64,000 nucleotides of DNA from Bryum argenteum. Lineage: Eukaryota > Streptophyta > Bryopsida > Bryales > Bryaceae. The stretch lies in contig CM073329.1 in the NCBI GenBank assembly GCA_037043015.1, positions 2,124,648 through 2,188,647 on the forward strand. Reading direction: 5' to 3'. The notes below the pieces were generated by a model that did no database searches, was not told the origin of the DNA, and saw only the letters and a program-made list of their open reading frames with translations. The position numbers and the translations under genes are program-made. This document shows, piece after piece, positions 23,500-36,715 of the stretch (the first letter of the stretch is position 1; the number at the start of each line of letters is the position of its first letter).

Positions 23500-24129
23500 T
23501 TAAGTGACTTCATCTAAAACGAACTCCGGATGAAGGAGTTATGGCTCTTCAAAATTTCTACCTTTTATCTAATGGGCGATTATTGACCAAGGGGACATCT
23601 AAGGTTATTGTGTTCAAAGTAAATAATTGCACAAGCTTGTCATGTAATGGTCTTAAAAACCAAAACCCCATTCAAGTAGTTGAGTGAACCCTACTTTCGT
23701 CGGAAATTCTACAATCAGTAAATTCCGCTTTTGCAAATTCAATCCAGATTGAACACGCGGCTACTCTCTCGAATGTGTGAAGGTGAACACCACTTCAAGC
23801 ACTTCAATAACTCCATCTGAGCCTGAGAAGTAAGAACTCAAAGTTTAGGCAACAAAACAATGTAACATGAGATGCACAGAGGTGCTTTTTATTTCAAACA
23901 AACACTCACACAAACCATTCATGTGTTTTGAGTGATTTCAAGGCCTGGACAAATTACTTACAATAGGTGTATCTCAAAAATCCTTCACCTAATTGAAGGT
24001 CTCTAACTGGCTACCATTCTCCTAGATACTCTATTCAGTTATCCTAAATTCCTATCCTTACAAGTGACATGCCAAATCCGCATGGTCCGGAATTTGTAGT
24101 CATGGTTCAAGCACTTGATTGAAATATTA

Positions 24130-24985
24130 CTCCTTCTGTCCTAAAATAAATGTTTGATTAACAAAATGTCCGGGATTATTGTAAATTTCAAATTTTGAGT
24201 GAAGAAAGTACTAAGTAGTTCCAATGGTCCTCGTTGAGGCGATTGCAATGATATGCGGAACGTTGAAATTGGTGACCATTGTGACTTAGTTTTATTCGTG
24301 TTTGTGGAGCTCATACAAATCTTCCCGCCACAACAACAATATTGATTGGGTCGATACAAAATTGAGATGGCAATTGACTAAAATGAAGAACTCTTGATAT
24401 TGAGTTTTACAGAGTTTTTTAGTGCTTGAGTAATTATAAGACAAGTTACATTTGTTGACAAAGCGGTTGGCTGTCTATGGTCTTGATCGGAGGAAATATT
24501 GTAGAGTTTCTACGGTAAGGTTCATCAAGTCCTTATGCATATACAATTAGTCGATTGCTCTTCATACTGCATTTAGTATCGTTGCATAGTTATTGACAGA
24601 GCGGTTTGCAAGTTGGAATCATTGAATGTTGTAGCATTGAAAGGTTGTCGTTGACTCCCTTTGCATAGAAGCTCAATGAATGGGTGGAACGGTTCTTGTC
24701 ATTGTTCCGTTGAATAGATCATGTTGAGATGTGTACATTTGTGGCCATCCATTAAGATTACGTGGTTGTGGAAGTTGAAGAAGACACTTTTTGTTACATT
24801 TTGAAGATTTAGATTCACTAATATGCTCCATGTAAGATATGTTCCAACAAGTGATACCAATTGGGATGTTTAGATAGGCTTGAAACTCATGTAAGGGCGT
24901 CCATCGTGCACTTGAACATTATGGACAGATACAATTGGACAAACTTAAAAGGGCATATAGGACATTTATTTTTGGACAGAGGGAG
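24130..24985. mobile_element. Stowaway/mariner-type non-autonomous element
   Basis: The left end CTCCTTCTGTCCTAAAATAA and the right end (read inward CTCCCTCTGTCCAAAAATAA) are the plant Stowaway/mariner inverted terminus. Each side has TA (24128-24129 and 24986-24987), the target duplication of Tc1/mariner elements. At 856 bp it is longer than usual Stowaway MITEs. No transposase motif was recognised inside. Confidence 0.8.
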
Positions 24986-24999
24986 TAGTTGTTAAAAGT

Positions 25000-25375
25000 T
25001 GTTGCACGATAAAGAACAAGAATTATATGATACCACAAGTAAAGCCATACCAAAAAATATTAAGATTTAATGCTTGAGGATGACTATGTCCTTGTCAGAA
25101 TTTGAATTGGTAGGCTCTCTCCAATTACTTACGTGGGAACTAGAATGTGAAGAGCCTCAAATCAACTTTTTTACCAATAATAATATTTTTGGCCCTCAAA
25201 AACTACTTACCCTTTCTATAACAAGGGATAAAAACCACAAGTTAGGTACTAGACCATATTGTTACACACCCAAAAGTACCCCTAAATCTGAATATTTTCA
25301 CCTCCCATAAAAATAGGGCAGTTTTCGGCACTTTCGAGACTTTCATGTTGTTTTGGGGCTCCTCGACTTTAGGGG
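25000..25375 (+). repeat. Truncated right end of a CCCCTAAA-family element
   Basis: The segment ends with CTCGACTTTAGGGG followed by TTAC, a slightly mutated TTAA. The preceding 150 bp match the right part of the element at 60962-61891 (ACAAGTTAGGTACTAGA block, then a GGCAGTTTT..GG block). No matching left end was found between the Stowaway-type element and here. Confidence 0.5.
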
Positions 25376-26150
25376 TTACATGTGAAGATACTTCAAGTGA
25401 ATTCATCATTTCTGGGCTCCTCTATGAAAGGTAGACTTGTAGGTGTTTCCAAAATGGAGCCTTCTCTTGACAAGATGTGTTGTTGTAATAAGTTCACTTT
25501 TCATTTGCAAAACCACTATGTACCTCTGGGTAAACTCACCTATTGAGCCATTATTGGTATTGCTCCATTTTGGAGCACTCTTCTTTACTCATGGTGTCCA
25601 ATTTAGTCTGATCAAAACCACTTTAAAAATCATGACTACTTCAGGGAACATCCAATATCTACAACTCCAATTGGTGCAATCTCCTACATACTTTACAATT
25701 GGTGCAATCTCCTACATACTTTACACATCCTCCAAAACTGATACCCATAGTCAGACCCCCAATAAGCATCGCCAATCTAAAAACTGATCAGATATTGAGC
25801 CTCAGAACAACTTAATACTGAGAAATAACAACTCAGAGATAGAGGGTTCTGTAAGGCATTGTATACGAGAAGAAAAAATGACTCAATAATTTTAATGGGA
25901 ATGCACCCAATACCACTTTGTGGACTACAGAACTGTGAGAGGTGGAACCACGGGCTGTGGACCTCTCTAGCGGCAACTTCTCTGTGAACTTAGAACTATT
26001 CGTGTAATCAAACAATTGCTCCTAAGCTGGCCAACGTATTCCAAACAATTCAATATGATAAGGGCACTTTCTCAACTGATAAAACTAGCTACATGACCGC
26101 AATGCAACGCCCCCCAACAAAATTCTATATAAATGAGTAGATTTGTGACA
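25376..26150. other. Spacer downstream of the importin gene
   Basis: Probably holds the importin 3' UTR near its right side. A 24-bp phrase (TTGGTGCAATCTCCTACATACTTT type) occurs twice in tandem around 25670-25720. No gene is supported. Confidence 0.4.
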
Positions 26151-29100
26151 TTATTGATGAACTATGGCTGTGGCAGCAGTGGCAGCTGCAGCAGCCTTCT
26201 CGGCTGCCTCCTTTTCGATCTCTTTCCGCCTCTCCTCAGCATGCTGAGCTAGGCCATGCACCATCGCCTGGTGTTGGAAGTCCAACGACCCAGATAAGGC
26301 TTGAAATCTCGCAGGGTCGGATGCCGAAATTGCTGTATGTCAATGACAAAGGTCAGGTTAGAGAAGCCAGAAAGCGCTGATATGAAAGAAGAAGCCTACG
26401 AAGAGACCTGTCTATATGAAGGAACTTTCAAATAAGAAATAGATAATATGACCAACCTGTCATCACATCAGAAAAGAAGATGAAGGCATCAATGTCGTCA
26501 ATGGGAGCTTGAAACTCCTCATCATCCGTGAAGTCGTCGTAGTCAGAGTCAGAGTCTTCATTGTGTGAAAATACTCTAGCCTGCATAAGGGCAGCAAAAG
26601 ATTAAGATGTAGAATCTCATGCACGATCGGAAGCCTCAGAACGAGTGAAACAATCGCCAGTAACAGTAACCGGGACTAATTCAATACTGTCCGGTTAGTC
26701 AAAATATGTACCTGAGCCGCCAGCTTTGCCAACTTCTGCGTATCAGCTTCGTCATCGCCCTCATCATCGTCATCAATCTCTTTGTCCCATTCCCCGTCAT
26801 CACCTTGCCACGGCTCCAAATCCTCATCGCCTTCTTCTTCTGCTTCCTCGAGCTTTGCAGACTCTGCGAGGCTCAACAGGTTCGTGTCAAGATACGACGA
26901 CAACCATTGCATTCTGTCAGCTTCGAGCACTGACAAGGCTATGAAAATATTTACCTGCAAGCTGGTCTTTGTAAGCCACAAGCAACTTCAAAAGAGCTTT
27001 GTACACCTGATCCAACCCAGCTTGAAGTTCATGTGGCATGGCGGCACTTGGGACTGCGAGCAGTGAAGCCAATCCTAGGATACAGACTTTCTTGTCGTGC
27101 TCCCTGCGAATAAGTATTAGTACAGCGGATAAATAAATCGTATGAAGTAGAAGAATGTGAATCATAATATGAATTGGATGATTGAAACGAATAACTAGAT
27201 ATGCTAAAATAACAGAATGCTGGGAAGAAGTAGAACCTGACAAAATGAAGAGGCTTGCCCGTCTTCTTGACCGCATACAACATTTGAAACCATGCTTGGA
27301 AGATTTCACTGGTTACTCCCAAATGTTGTAAAATGGTGAGGCACATAGGGGCATTGTAATAGAGTCCATTCGCCACCTGAAATTACTCGCAGGGATTTAA
27401 AACATGAGACGTTGTTGCATGCAAACAGCACACGTTTGTAGAAATTCCAGATCCTGATTCGAGATGCCGTACAAAAGTAGGGTCGATAGTATCACAATAG
27501 TCTTAGGAAGAAAAATACTATTTTCTTGTAGCATAAATTTCAAGACAGTAAAAAGAGGACAGTTCCATACCACATTGACAAGTAAGTCCTTCAAGTAGTT
27601 CTTCTTCGTCTTGCGAAGCCTTTCTACGCTAATACGAATATAAGGTTCCAACCACTGATCCACCCTTCCTCGACAGTTTTGCAACACAGCCTCAATGAGC
27701 TTTGGAGCTGATTCAATGTCGCTATCTTCGAGTTTCTCGTCTGCCAATAACTGTCAGAAAGAAACGAGTAAGCACCCAGCTAGGTCAACCTATCCAAGAT
27801 AGCCACATGAACGAACGCTGAAGGAAACGATCATGAGTTAAGAGTCTTACTGTAGATATCACTTTGAAGAGGCTTGATTGATAATCCGGTTGTGTACATG
27901 TAAGGAAGTGCTCTGTACTTCTCGAAACATAATTATCCAACGGCACCAAGATGTCTGGACATAGACAATGCAAGGGATATTAGTATATTCAAGAACAAAG
28001 AGAACCATCTCAAAACGATAGCACTAGGAATTCACTGAGATTACAATGGTGGAAAAACAAATACTTGTGTAGAGAACCGCACTGAAATGTAAAGTCGTCT
28101 TTATACAATAGCCAATTGCTACTTAAAAACTGATAGTACGGTAATGACTCAACACTTACTCTCAAAATAATCAATGGCCCAATCCTGGACAGCATCAACC
28201 ATGAGTGGCCACAAGCTCCACATGTTCAATGAGATTACAGGAGAGAAATACGTCATGTATGACACTATCTCCAACACCTCCTCAAACACATCTGCACATC
28301 CCACAATGCACAGGTTGGTGATTTGAAGTAAATAGTACTGGTACGCCAGAGCAAACGTCCATATTCACTTACAAGATCCTAATCTCTTAGTCTTAACACT
28401 CTACAGTGAAATTGCGAAAGATCAATGCACACTCTGATGCCTCGAGGTGGTATCTCTATCTAGGCTTCGAGAGAGGGAAGATAACTATATACACTGCCTA
28501 CAAAATCTTTTTAAAATGTGTGCAATTCTCATTCTCTTCGAGCAAAAAATCAAATTCCATGATGAGATGTTAGGTGCAGAATTCACAGTTTTATGACTTC
28601 GTACCTACGTAAAATGTACTAATAAACACCATGGAATTACAATCTGAAGATAAATAGATTAGTATTAAACAGAGGTCTTAAAATGAAGTACTATTCACAT
28701 ACTCTGCTTCCGTCGGTGAGTTGTATGTCTATCTAGGCATAAGGAGATAAATTGATACAAACTGCCTGTATAACGAATCTTTATTAGAAACATCGTGGCT
28801 CCAATTCAAATCAGAAAAAAATATCGATTTCCATAATGAGAGGTTCGGTACAAATTTCACAAAGTTTTATGACTTCGTACCTTTAATCACCAAGGTTCTA
28901 AACTCTGAAGAAAGGTAAATTGGTATTAGACAGGACCTTGATTCGGAAGTACAGGACTAACCCGATCTTAAATACGAAGCTGTATAAGTTTTGAATTAAT
29001 GCCAGGTTCTCTCCAAGATAATTGAAATCGAATCTACTCTTGTGTCAACGTGATGAATTGATGATAGAATAGTTTACCTTGACCATCAGTTGTCAGCATC

Positions 29101-32100
29101 CGCTGCATGATGGGAAGAAGTGTGGGTTCCATTGCAGGGAATAAATCAGGCAACCTACTGACAGACTCCAGAATTGTGCCGATAGCTCTCAAGCAGCCCA
29201 CTGCAGCCAGAGCGCCAGAGTCATCCTCCTCTGCATCTGTCTCTGAAGACTCAAGACACTTCCAGAATGCGGCAGCCTGCCAAGTCGCACCCAACACATG
29301 CAGAGCGTCATTACTACATCCTCCTCAAGGTAGCAACCTGTCATTGAACATGGTTCAAATATTCTAATCAAACAATGACTTACCAAATGCTGGCAGAGGC
29401 CAAGGGCGTAGGGTGCCATCTCCTCTCCAAACTTATCCACAATCGTCTCCAATGTGAATACAAGGTCTTCATTTTCAACTTCGTTCATCAACTTGAAAAA
29501 CTCTGGAACATGGTCACGATTTCCAGTTCAGTAAAAAAGGTCAGAACTAGTGTACGTTGCTTAGAAATTCGATGAACAAAAAGTAGTGTCACATGCCCGA
29601 AGTAGATTAAATTCCACAACTTCCCCTTTTAGTTGACAAGCTTACCATCGAGAAGTCGAGGCAATATCGGTCGAATTTCGCTGAGATCTGCAAGAGTAAG
29701 AACAAACAGAAATAACATGAGACATTCAAGATAAGACCAGCATCAAAAACCCAAAGAACACCTAGACACAATCATTCAATCATCATTCCGGGAAATCCTC
29801 AATCGAAAACTGGCACTGGAGTTCGTATCTGACTTGCTCGTAAGACTGAGGTGATACTCGTTGCTACAGAATCTAAAAATATTACGTACCCTTGCGAAAA
29901 TATTACGGTTATCCCGGCACCAGAAACAGAGTGGTCCAGTGGAAACATACCTTTGCACGCTTCTACGAAGGTCCGTAGAGCAACCACTGAGTCTACACGA
30001 ACCGGGAGCTCCGGATCAGTAAGGGCAGCCACAACGCGATGTAACGCAGTTGTGAAGTGTCGCTGGTCCGTGAAAGTGATATCTGCATATTGTCCTGCCA
30101 CCCAAGCAGCCTGCAAAGATTGACACTCAGATCAGCAAGCTGGATTCTGAAATATGCGACTACCCCTATCAGCACTCCAGATGGGACGCACAATGCTAGT
30201 CTGGGTTGCCTACAAACCTGGATGCACGATGGAAGTCTGGGACATCACAACCAGTTCTAATACATTCCAAGCGAACCGCAGAACACACTAAGAACAGACT
30301 ACGGACTTAATGGGGAATTCAATTCCAGAACCTTGGCTCTTAGATGTCCCATGGGGCTGCTGAATTCCGGATAAACATGAGTGACCAACATGTGCTCAAG
30401 CTGTGACTTGTATGGTTCAGTTTGCTTCAATTTGTCATTCAAAGCGCCCACAGCTAGCAGTCCTCCATCTTTCTGGCGATATGATTTCTGCTCTAACGGG
30501 GCTTCATCGTACCTGCGTCCAGAATAGTGTTGTTCAATGAGTTAGTTCCTAAACTCCGCTCAAATATCCCAAAAATTTTAAGTCTTCCCAAAGCAGACCC
30601 AAGACATACAAAAGTAAGTCCATTGCTCGGCATGAATTTTAGACTGCCATTATTTCCAGATCTACTAAAAACAAAGAACGAAAAATAAAAGGCTATTTAG
30701 GCTTCTCAATAAATGACTATACTGTAAAAAAGAAATTACCTCCTAAAAACTTCAACAATGAATCCCAGAAATTTCTGCAGATTCTCTTTCCCTCTCTTCC
30801 TGATCAATTCAGATATGAAGTTGATGGCTGCTGTTCGGGGGCTGTACATATCCTCAATGATATCTGTGGAAGACACATGTGTGAGCAAGAACAGAACCAA
30901 GGCCCACGATAAAGCACAAAGGTGTGATAGACTTTAGAGGTAAGATGAGTCTCAAGTGCAGCCCTATTAAGAAAATGTAATAAGGAGTTCATAATGTACT
31001 TTTAGAGACACTAAGCAACAATACTAAAATCTCAAAGCTCACCGTATCCTTTCCGGACATACTCGTGTGGGTCCTCTCGCCACAGTTGGTCGTCGGCATC
31101 ATTAAAACACATGAGTGGGAATATGATTTCGAATAGAACAACATCCAGTTGAGGTTTCAATAGCTGATAGGTGACACTTTTGGAGACACTGCAAGTTGAG
31201 AAAAAGATAGTAGTTAGATGTCATAGTCCTACATAGACATGGAAATCGTTTCTATCGTTCAGCTCTCGTTCATACTCAAGAACAACCAGGGTGGCTTCAG
31301 GCTGGGAAAACGAAAAGAAATTCCGACAGAAACCATCGCATACCTGGTGCTGAGGTACTGCAATGCCAAATTGATGACTCTATCAGGCAGGTACCCATTC
31401 TCCCGAACAACACTAAGCAGCTTCATGTAAAGCTCCAAAAACCTTCCAGCAAACTGCTTCTGAAACATCAGTGCAAACGCCTTGTTCTCTGGTTTGGACA
31501 TCTTTGGATCTCCGAACCTGAATGTCGCCAAAAGAGGATGTCATCAACAGAGGTTCCAGGAACATAAAAAGCTCCGAAGGAAGCTACCGATATCATAAAA
31601 TATTATCCACGATGGAATAAATGTAATGAACCGTTCACCTGTTGTAGAGTCGATTCATGATATGCAAAGTCCATTTTTTCACTTTCCACCAACCCCAAAC
31701 TTTACGTAGCTCAGGGTCAGTTGGTTGACCCTCGGTAGGTACAGGTCTCTCCAAAATCGTGTGAAAACTGGCCATCCATGCGGTGAAAGTGTTGACATCA
31801 TGCAATACCTTGGGGATCTCCAGCTATTCACAAAACAACGATAGAGACACTTATTAGCAAGAGACCAATACTTCACGAAGGTTACAAACAGAAACATTAC
31901 TCTTCACAACGAAGAACTGGAGATCAGGTATCAATGAGCTGAGACGTGACTGAACAGAGCAGGGTACGGGAGAACCCTTCATGAAAACTAACAGAACAGG
32001 GTACGGGAGAACTCTTCATGAAAACTAACGAAACGTAGAGAGTCAAAACTGAATAGGGTTTTAAGTTACCGTCACTTACATAAGCTGATGACCAAAAGAT

Positions 32101-34294
32101 CTTCAATATCAACTTGATAAGGTCCGCAACTTCGATAGAGGGATTTAGGAGCGCTAACAGGTGGTTTAGAATATTCAATAATACTGGGAAGGTCGTGTTG
32201 ATGATGTGGTACACTGGCGTTCTCTCCTCTTCATCCTTAAATCTGTACTTCATTCACCACCGAGATTAGTACCTCCTCGGATAAGCACTAGATACTACAA
32301 TAGGCACTGCAGGATTACATAACAATACCCAACTAGAACAAGCACTAAATGACTCCTGTCACACGACGATTTCATGAGTGAGAAGGATCACAAGGAGCGA
32401 CGTACTCATATTTGCGGGTTAGAATGCGCAAAGCATACAGAGCACCAAAAACTCGCGGCTGTTCTGCTGACTTCAAGTTGCTGAAAATAGAGGGTAGAAG
32501 AGCTGGCCACAATTCAGGGTAGTCGGCGTGAATGACGGTCTTCAGGCACTCTCCGAGTTGAACTCTGAAGTAAAAGATACATAAAAAACACATGATTTCA
32601 GATATACGATCAGCTTCGACCCAGAAGTATCTCATTTTGAATCCTTTTCAGTTCTAATGCTCCATTCTAGTTAGTGGGTGAGAGACGATATTTCATAAGG
32701 GTCTTATTACCAAAGGGAAGGACGATAAGTCTATTTCCATATTTGTCTCGTATGAACAATATACAATCGCATGTAACATTTGGTACTTTATTAGAACAAC
32801 CAGTTCGATGCTTCAGACACTCCACGCGTAGGAACTGTCAAACTATAAGCAGCATGATGAGGAAACATGGAAGGATACGAAGGCGGAGTGAAGATGAGTA
32901 TTAACGACCGACAGTTAACCGAGCTTAGTACGCACAGAAAAGAAATTTTGAGCGTACTAGAGGTGACGTCAGAAACAGATGAAATATTTCTACTAGTTTG
33001 ATGTGGCCGACTCTCAAACTAGCGTGTAAGAATAATGTATTACCTTATAATGTAAGGCGCCTGCACTATAGCCTCCATGAGATTATCTCTTACAGTTGCC
33101 TTGTCAATGTCGGAGATTTTTGGTACCTCGACTGCAATTCGTGACCAGAAAATAGTCAATAATGAGCTACTCACTACACTGTCAGCCACAATTGCTCCTC
33201 AAATCAAACTGCTGAAGCTAAGCACAGTAAAAATCTCAAAGAAAGTGCGAACTGCTATACCAGGTTCCCGAGGCAGCCAGTCCCTCGCTGTCACATTCTT
33301 GAAATAAATGCTGGCAACTTGGCGGATGGAAATATCCACATTCGTCGCTACAGTGATTTGCAGAAGACCCACGAGGTGTCCCTGAACATGTTGATACTGG
33401 ACACCAGCAATAACGTAGCCAGTTTAGCGCCTTCAAACTACGATGGCAATTCAAAATGGATAGTAGTAACAATTCAGCACTGCCATTGGAAAATCGAACT
33501 TCTAGCAATGGTGAAGTACACACCAAGAACAGGCTGAACACACAAACACTTCTATAACGGCGGTATAAACGTATATTTCACTGCTACTATATTTCACTAA
33601 ACCCTTATAATGCCTCGATATTCTCGCTATCTCACACCGGTGGTAGACCACACAAGTGTTCCCTTGAGGAACTGAAAAGCACTGAAAAAGCACTCTAAAC
33701 TATCGTTTCGTAAAAAGCTGCGGATGCAGACGTCGATTACTCTAAAAACAAGCTAAAAGAAAAACACACTACTCTGAAAACGATAGTCAAGTCATAAGAA
33801 CTGATCGCTTTCTATGATCAAGGAGGCGGCTAACCGACCAGTTAAGGGTTTAACGGGCATTATCACAATCAACACCAGATCGCCAATAATTAGAGACATC
33901 TATGACTAAAATGACTCTTCAATGTATACTTGAATCGAAGAATATACAAAAGTCAAAGTAATTCATCCTGTTCAACGAGAAAGAGCCACAACGAGCCTAC
34001 ACTATTGAGAATTATAGACAGATCTTCAGGAATTACTGCTTGGAGAAACACGAAACACTGGATTCGCTTAAATCCTGCCACAACGCTCGTTCTTCGCAAG
34101 CTCTGAAGCCCTCGGAGTGCTACCTCCAAAGCCTAATGCTTTTAGACCTAGACGACAGCCATCACAGAAGTAAACAAAGGATTGACAGTGTAAGCAAGAG
34201 AAACCTGATTAAGCCGCTCCTCGCCGGCTTTCCGCTCCTCCGGGTTGGTGCTGAGAGCAGATTGTAGCACAGTCGCCAACGTCGACAAATCCAT
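26151..34294 (-). CDS. Importin-beta family nuclear import receptor (SAD2/importin-7/8-like)
   Basis: About 24 exons. The ATG at 34294 starts [20 protein letters not shown] in a 90-bp first exon (34294-34205). The next exon (about 33400-33265) has the importin N-terminal domain with [13 protein letters not shown], which binds Ran-GTP in the family. HEAT-repeat exons follow without recognisable gaps, including [80 protein letters not shown] and [20 protein letters not shown]. Near the C terminus are the acidic stretches [20 protein letters not shown] and [20 protein letters not shown] typical of importin-7/8. The stop is at 26151 after an Ala-rich tail. The protein carries cargo through nuclear pores; the Arabidopsis relative SAD2 imports transcription factors in ABA and stress responses. 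No break was seen; some exon edges are approximate. Confidence 0.88.
28430..28985. repeat. Diverged tandem duplication in a large importin intron
   Basis: The intron between the exons at about 29080 and 28295 is much longer than its neighbours. It contains two adjacent, roughly 270-bp related blocks (28430-28690 and 28705-28985). Shared landmarks in the same order are TCTATCTAGGC, ACTGCCT, a CATRATGAGA block, TTTTATGACTTCGTACCT and a CTGAAGA..TAGTATTA block. The repeats are diverged by many substitutions, so the duplication is old. Confidence 0.7.
31955..32032. repeat. Short tandem duplication in an importin intron
   Basis: A unit of about 38 bp containing CAGGGTACGGGAGAAC and TTCATGAAAACTAAC occurs twice in a row with one or two differences. 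It lies between exons and does not affect the protein. Confidence 0.85.
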
Positions 34295-36150
34295 GCTGAT
34301 AGATCTCTCAGCAGTCGCGCATTCCTTCTGTTCACGAATAAAACAATCAATCAACAACGATCCGAATCCGAATCGAAGCTCCCTCTTCATCTAGATTAAA
34401 ATACACTCTACCGCGCCGCTAGTCGTAAAACCCTACACCTCACCGACAAAACACAAATAACTAACAAATCGATCGGTGAATCCCTACACGCCTGTTCATC
34501 GTACAAGCGGACCCGCCATGATCAAACACAAAAAGCAAAAATCAGCTAAAAAATTAAAAAATGCAGTGAGCGGCTGTTACTACACTTACGATTGATGAAA
34601 CTCCGGCGGCCTGAAAGTGAGACGTTAGAACAAAAGCAAAAGCTCGTCCCCTGAGGCCAGTCCCGGGCTGGAGACGCAACAACAGGGGCGAAAGGAGAGC
34701 GGAGAAGGCGAAGCTGGCGTCTGAAAGAAGGTTATATTCCCCTGATGCCCTAATATTCGCGTGAATGGAAAGGGTGACGGACCTTCCCTTCGTCGGTTCC
34801 GTCTACTACACTCACTTCCGTCCTTGCTCAACCCACGAGAGTAAAGTACATACATGGAGGATTTCTCGAAGGGAATGACGAGATGTGACCGCAGCTGGGT
34901 GAAAGCAAGAGGACGGCCAAGAGGCCGTGCCGCGCCGTGCCGTGGCTGCTGCTGGGGTTTTGGGGTTTTCTGACCCAAGGGTTTTTGGTGCGGCCGGCAG
35001 CGGCGAGTGGTCGCGCCTCCTGCTTCTCCTCGTTCATCAATGACCTGCACATGCTGAGACCTCCTTTCCGGCCCGGATATCGCAGCCCTTTGTGATTTTC
35101 TTCTCAACCGGGTATCTCTACCTGCTACCGGTCCTCAATACATTGTCATATTTGTGATATTTATATCGTGAGGGTCTAGTTTCATATGCAATTTAATTAT
35201 GGTGAAACCACCTATTGTCGTGCACTTAAGGAAAATTGAGGGAATCTATATACTTGTAAAGAGAAATGAGTGGGTCACTATTTTTCAGGGATGAGGAATA
35301 GGAAAAGACTCACTTTCCCTAATTTTGTGGTTTTTTAAAAAACACCCATAATTAAATACAATTTTTAGAAGCAGTAGCCTAAAGGCGAGCACCCTAGTTA
35401 TGTTTGCATGAGGTACATGCAAGGGAGGTTAGATCTTTATGAAAGAAAGAATCTTGGCTGCACGCCTTTAGATAGGTGTCCGCTTATAGGTGGTTTCACC
35501 ATATCTGCATTTGGCCTTGTAGGATTTGTTCCATAAGCCTCTAGATATAAACACGTCAAGATTTTTATTCTTGTGCATTTTGCATCAACCAATTGGATTT
35601 AAAAAGTCTAAAATAAAGATTTAATCCAATCAATCAACATAGCCCACTCCTTATTCTTCATTTTCTTTTTTATTCCAAAGAATCACTTTTTAAGTTTTTG
35701 AGCTTTTTGAGCTTTTGAGTTTTTGAGATTTTTTATAATCTTACGAATCTTGAATTTCAAATGGTTGGAATTTTACATGGTTTTCTACGTATCTAAGGCA
35801 AATGTTTGTTTGATTGGTTGATGGTGTTTTAATAGGATCTTAGAGTCTGCCGGTTGGGTGGCAACATCAAAAGGTGTCGTTGGAAGCACATATTTTTGTC
35901 GTTCTATCATTAACACACAGATCACCAACCAAACATATGTATTGCAAGAAAGGAAACTTCAATTTACTCATGGAATCTCAAAATTATGAACATATTAGAA
36001 CTAACCAAAAGTAGAAAAGTTAATTGGGAAGCCTTCCTGCCTTTTTACATTTGCGACCACCAAAGGGACAAGCGCAGCGATAAGGGAGGAGTTCTAGACA
36101 AGGGTCAAGTTTTAGGATGAGAAGATCGATGAGGTTTGAGATAGGTAGGG
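34295..36150. other. Importin promoter region and spacer
   Basis: The GC-richer part 34295-35110 is the presumed promoter and 5' UTR of the importin gene. A 160-codon minus-strand frame in it (35107-34625) starts after frequent Arg/Pro codons and matches no family, so it is not called. From 35110 onward the sequence is AT-rich without features. Confidence 0.45.
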
Positions 36151-36151
36151 G

Positions 36152-36209
36152 AAAAAAAAAAAAAAAAAAAAAAAAGAAAAAAAGAAAAAAAAAAAAATAA
36201 AAATAAAAT
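36152..36209. repeat. Poly(A)-rich tract
   Basis: An uninterrupted run of 24 A is followed by A-rich sequence with single G or T interruptions. It lies about 180 bp left of the SINE head and could be the tail of another retroposon. Confidence 0.8.
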
Positions 36210-36329
36210 GTTCAAGCCAAGAACATAGACATGTATATGAAGGAAGTTTAGAACAAAGTTTGCAACAGGACACGGACGGGGACAATGACACCAATGAGAT
36301 TCAGTTTAGTGATAAGACAAGAACCATGC

Positions 36330-36488
36330 ACCTCAAGGCTTAGCTTCGTAGTTATGGCTCATGGCCCCTAGTAAAGAGGTCGTAGGTTCTACTCCCCATC
36401 CCGGCATGGTGCTCACCACCATAGTTCACCCAACTATGGTAGGGCATTCTTGGACCTTCTTGTATGGGCACTCCAAAATCCTTTAGGG
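36330..36488 (+). mobile_element. tRNA-derived SINE, left half (split by copia)
   Basis: The head resembles a tRNA gene: box A-like TGGCTCATGG (36355-36364) and box B-like GGTTCTACTCC (36385-36395). The body that follows (CACCCAACTATGG, CTTGGACCT, TATGGGCACTCC) is the dispersed repeat also at 5325 and 10300. The element is cut at TAGGG (36484-36488), which is repeated at 49169-49173 after the copia element; the body continues there. Transcription by RNA polymerase III is implied by the boxes, not shown. Confidence 0.75.
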
Positions 36489-36715
36489 TGTTGAGAATTA
36501 ATATTCTCACATACGCTCTCCTTTGTCTTCTAGCTAGATGAGTCACTAGTGTAAGATACCTCCACTACTTTAGACCTATGAGAGAGAAGTACTATTCATC
36601 TTCTCTCTCCTTGTACCTCCATATACTCTTTCCCACAATTTAAGACTCCCTCTTTTGTGTCTATCTTCTTGGTGCTTACTTTGTATTCTCCTTGCTTTCA
36701 ATTGCATCTTCAACA
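36489..36715 (+). repeat. copia 5' LTR
   Basis: 227 bp, starting TGTTGAGAATTAATATTCTC and ending CTTCAACA. It differs from the 3' LTR at four positions, all T/C transitions. The putative primer-binding site CGTTATCAGCACGC starts directly after it at 36716. Confidence 0.93.

Noticed and set aside
34625..35107. 160-codon minus-strand frame upstream of the importin gene
   Set aside because: Arg/Pro/Ser-rich low-information sequence in a GC-rich promoter region, no domain and no splice link to the importin start at 34294.
36340..36400. Functional tRNA gene on the plus strand
   Set aside because: Box A and box B are present but spacing and arms do not give a full cloverleaf, and the sequence continues into a dispersed repeat, so it is a SINE head.
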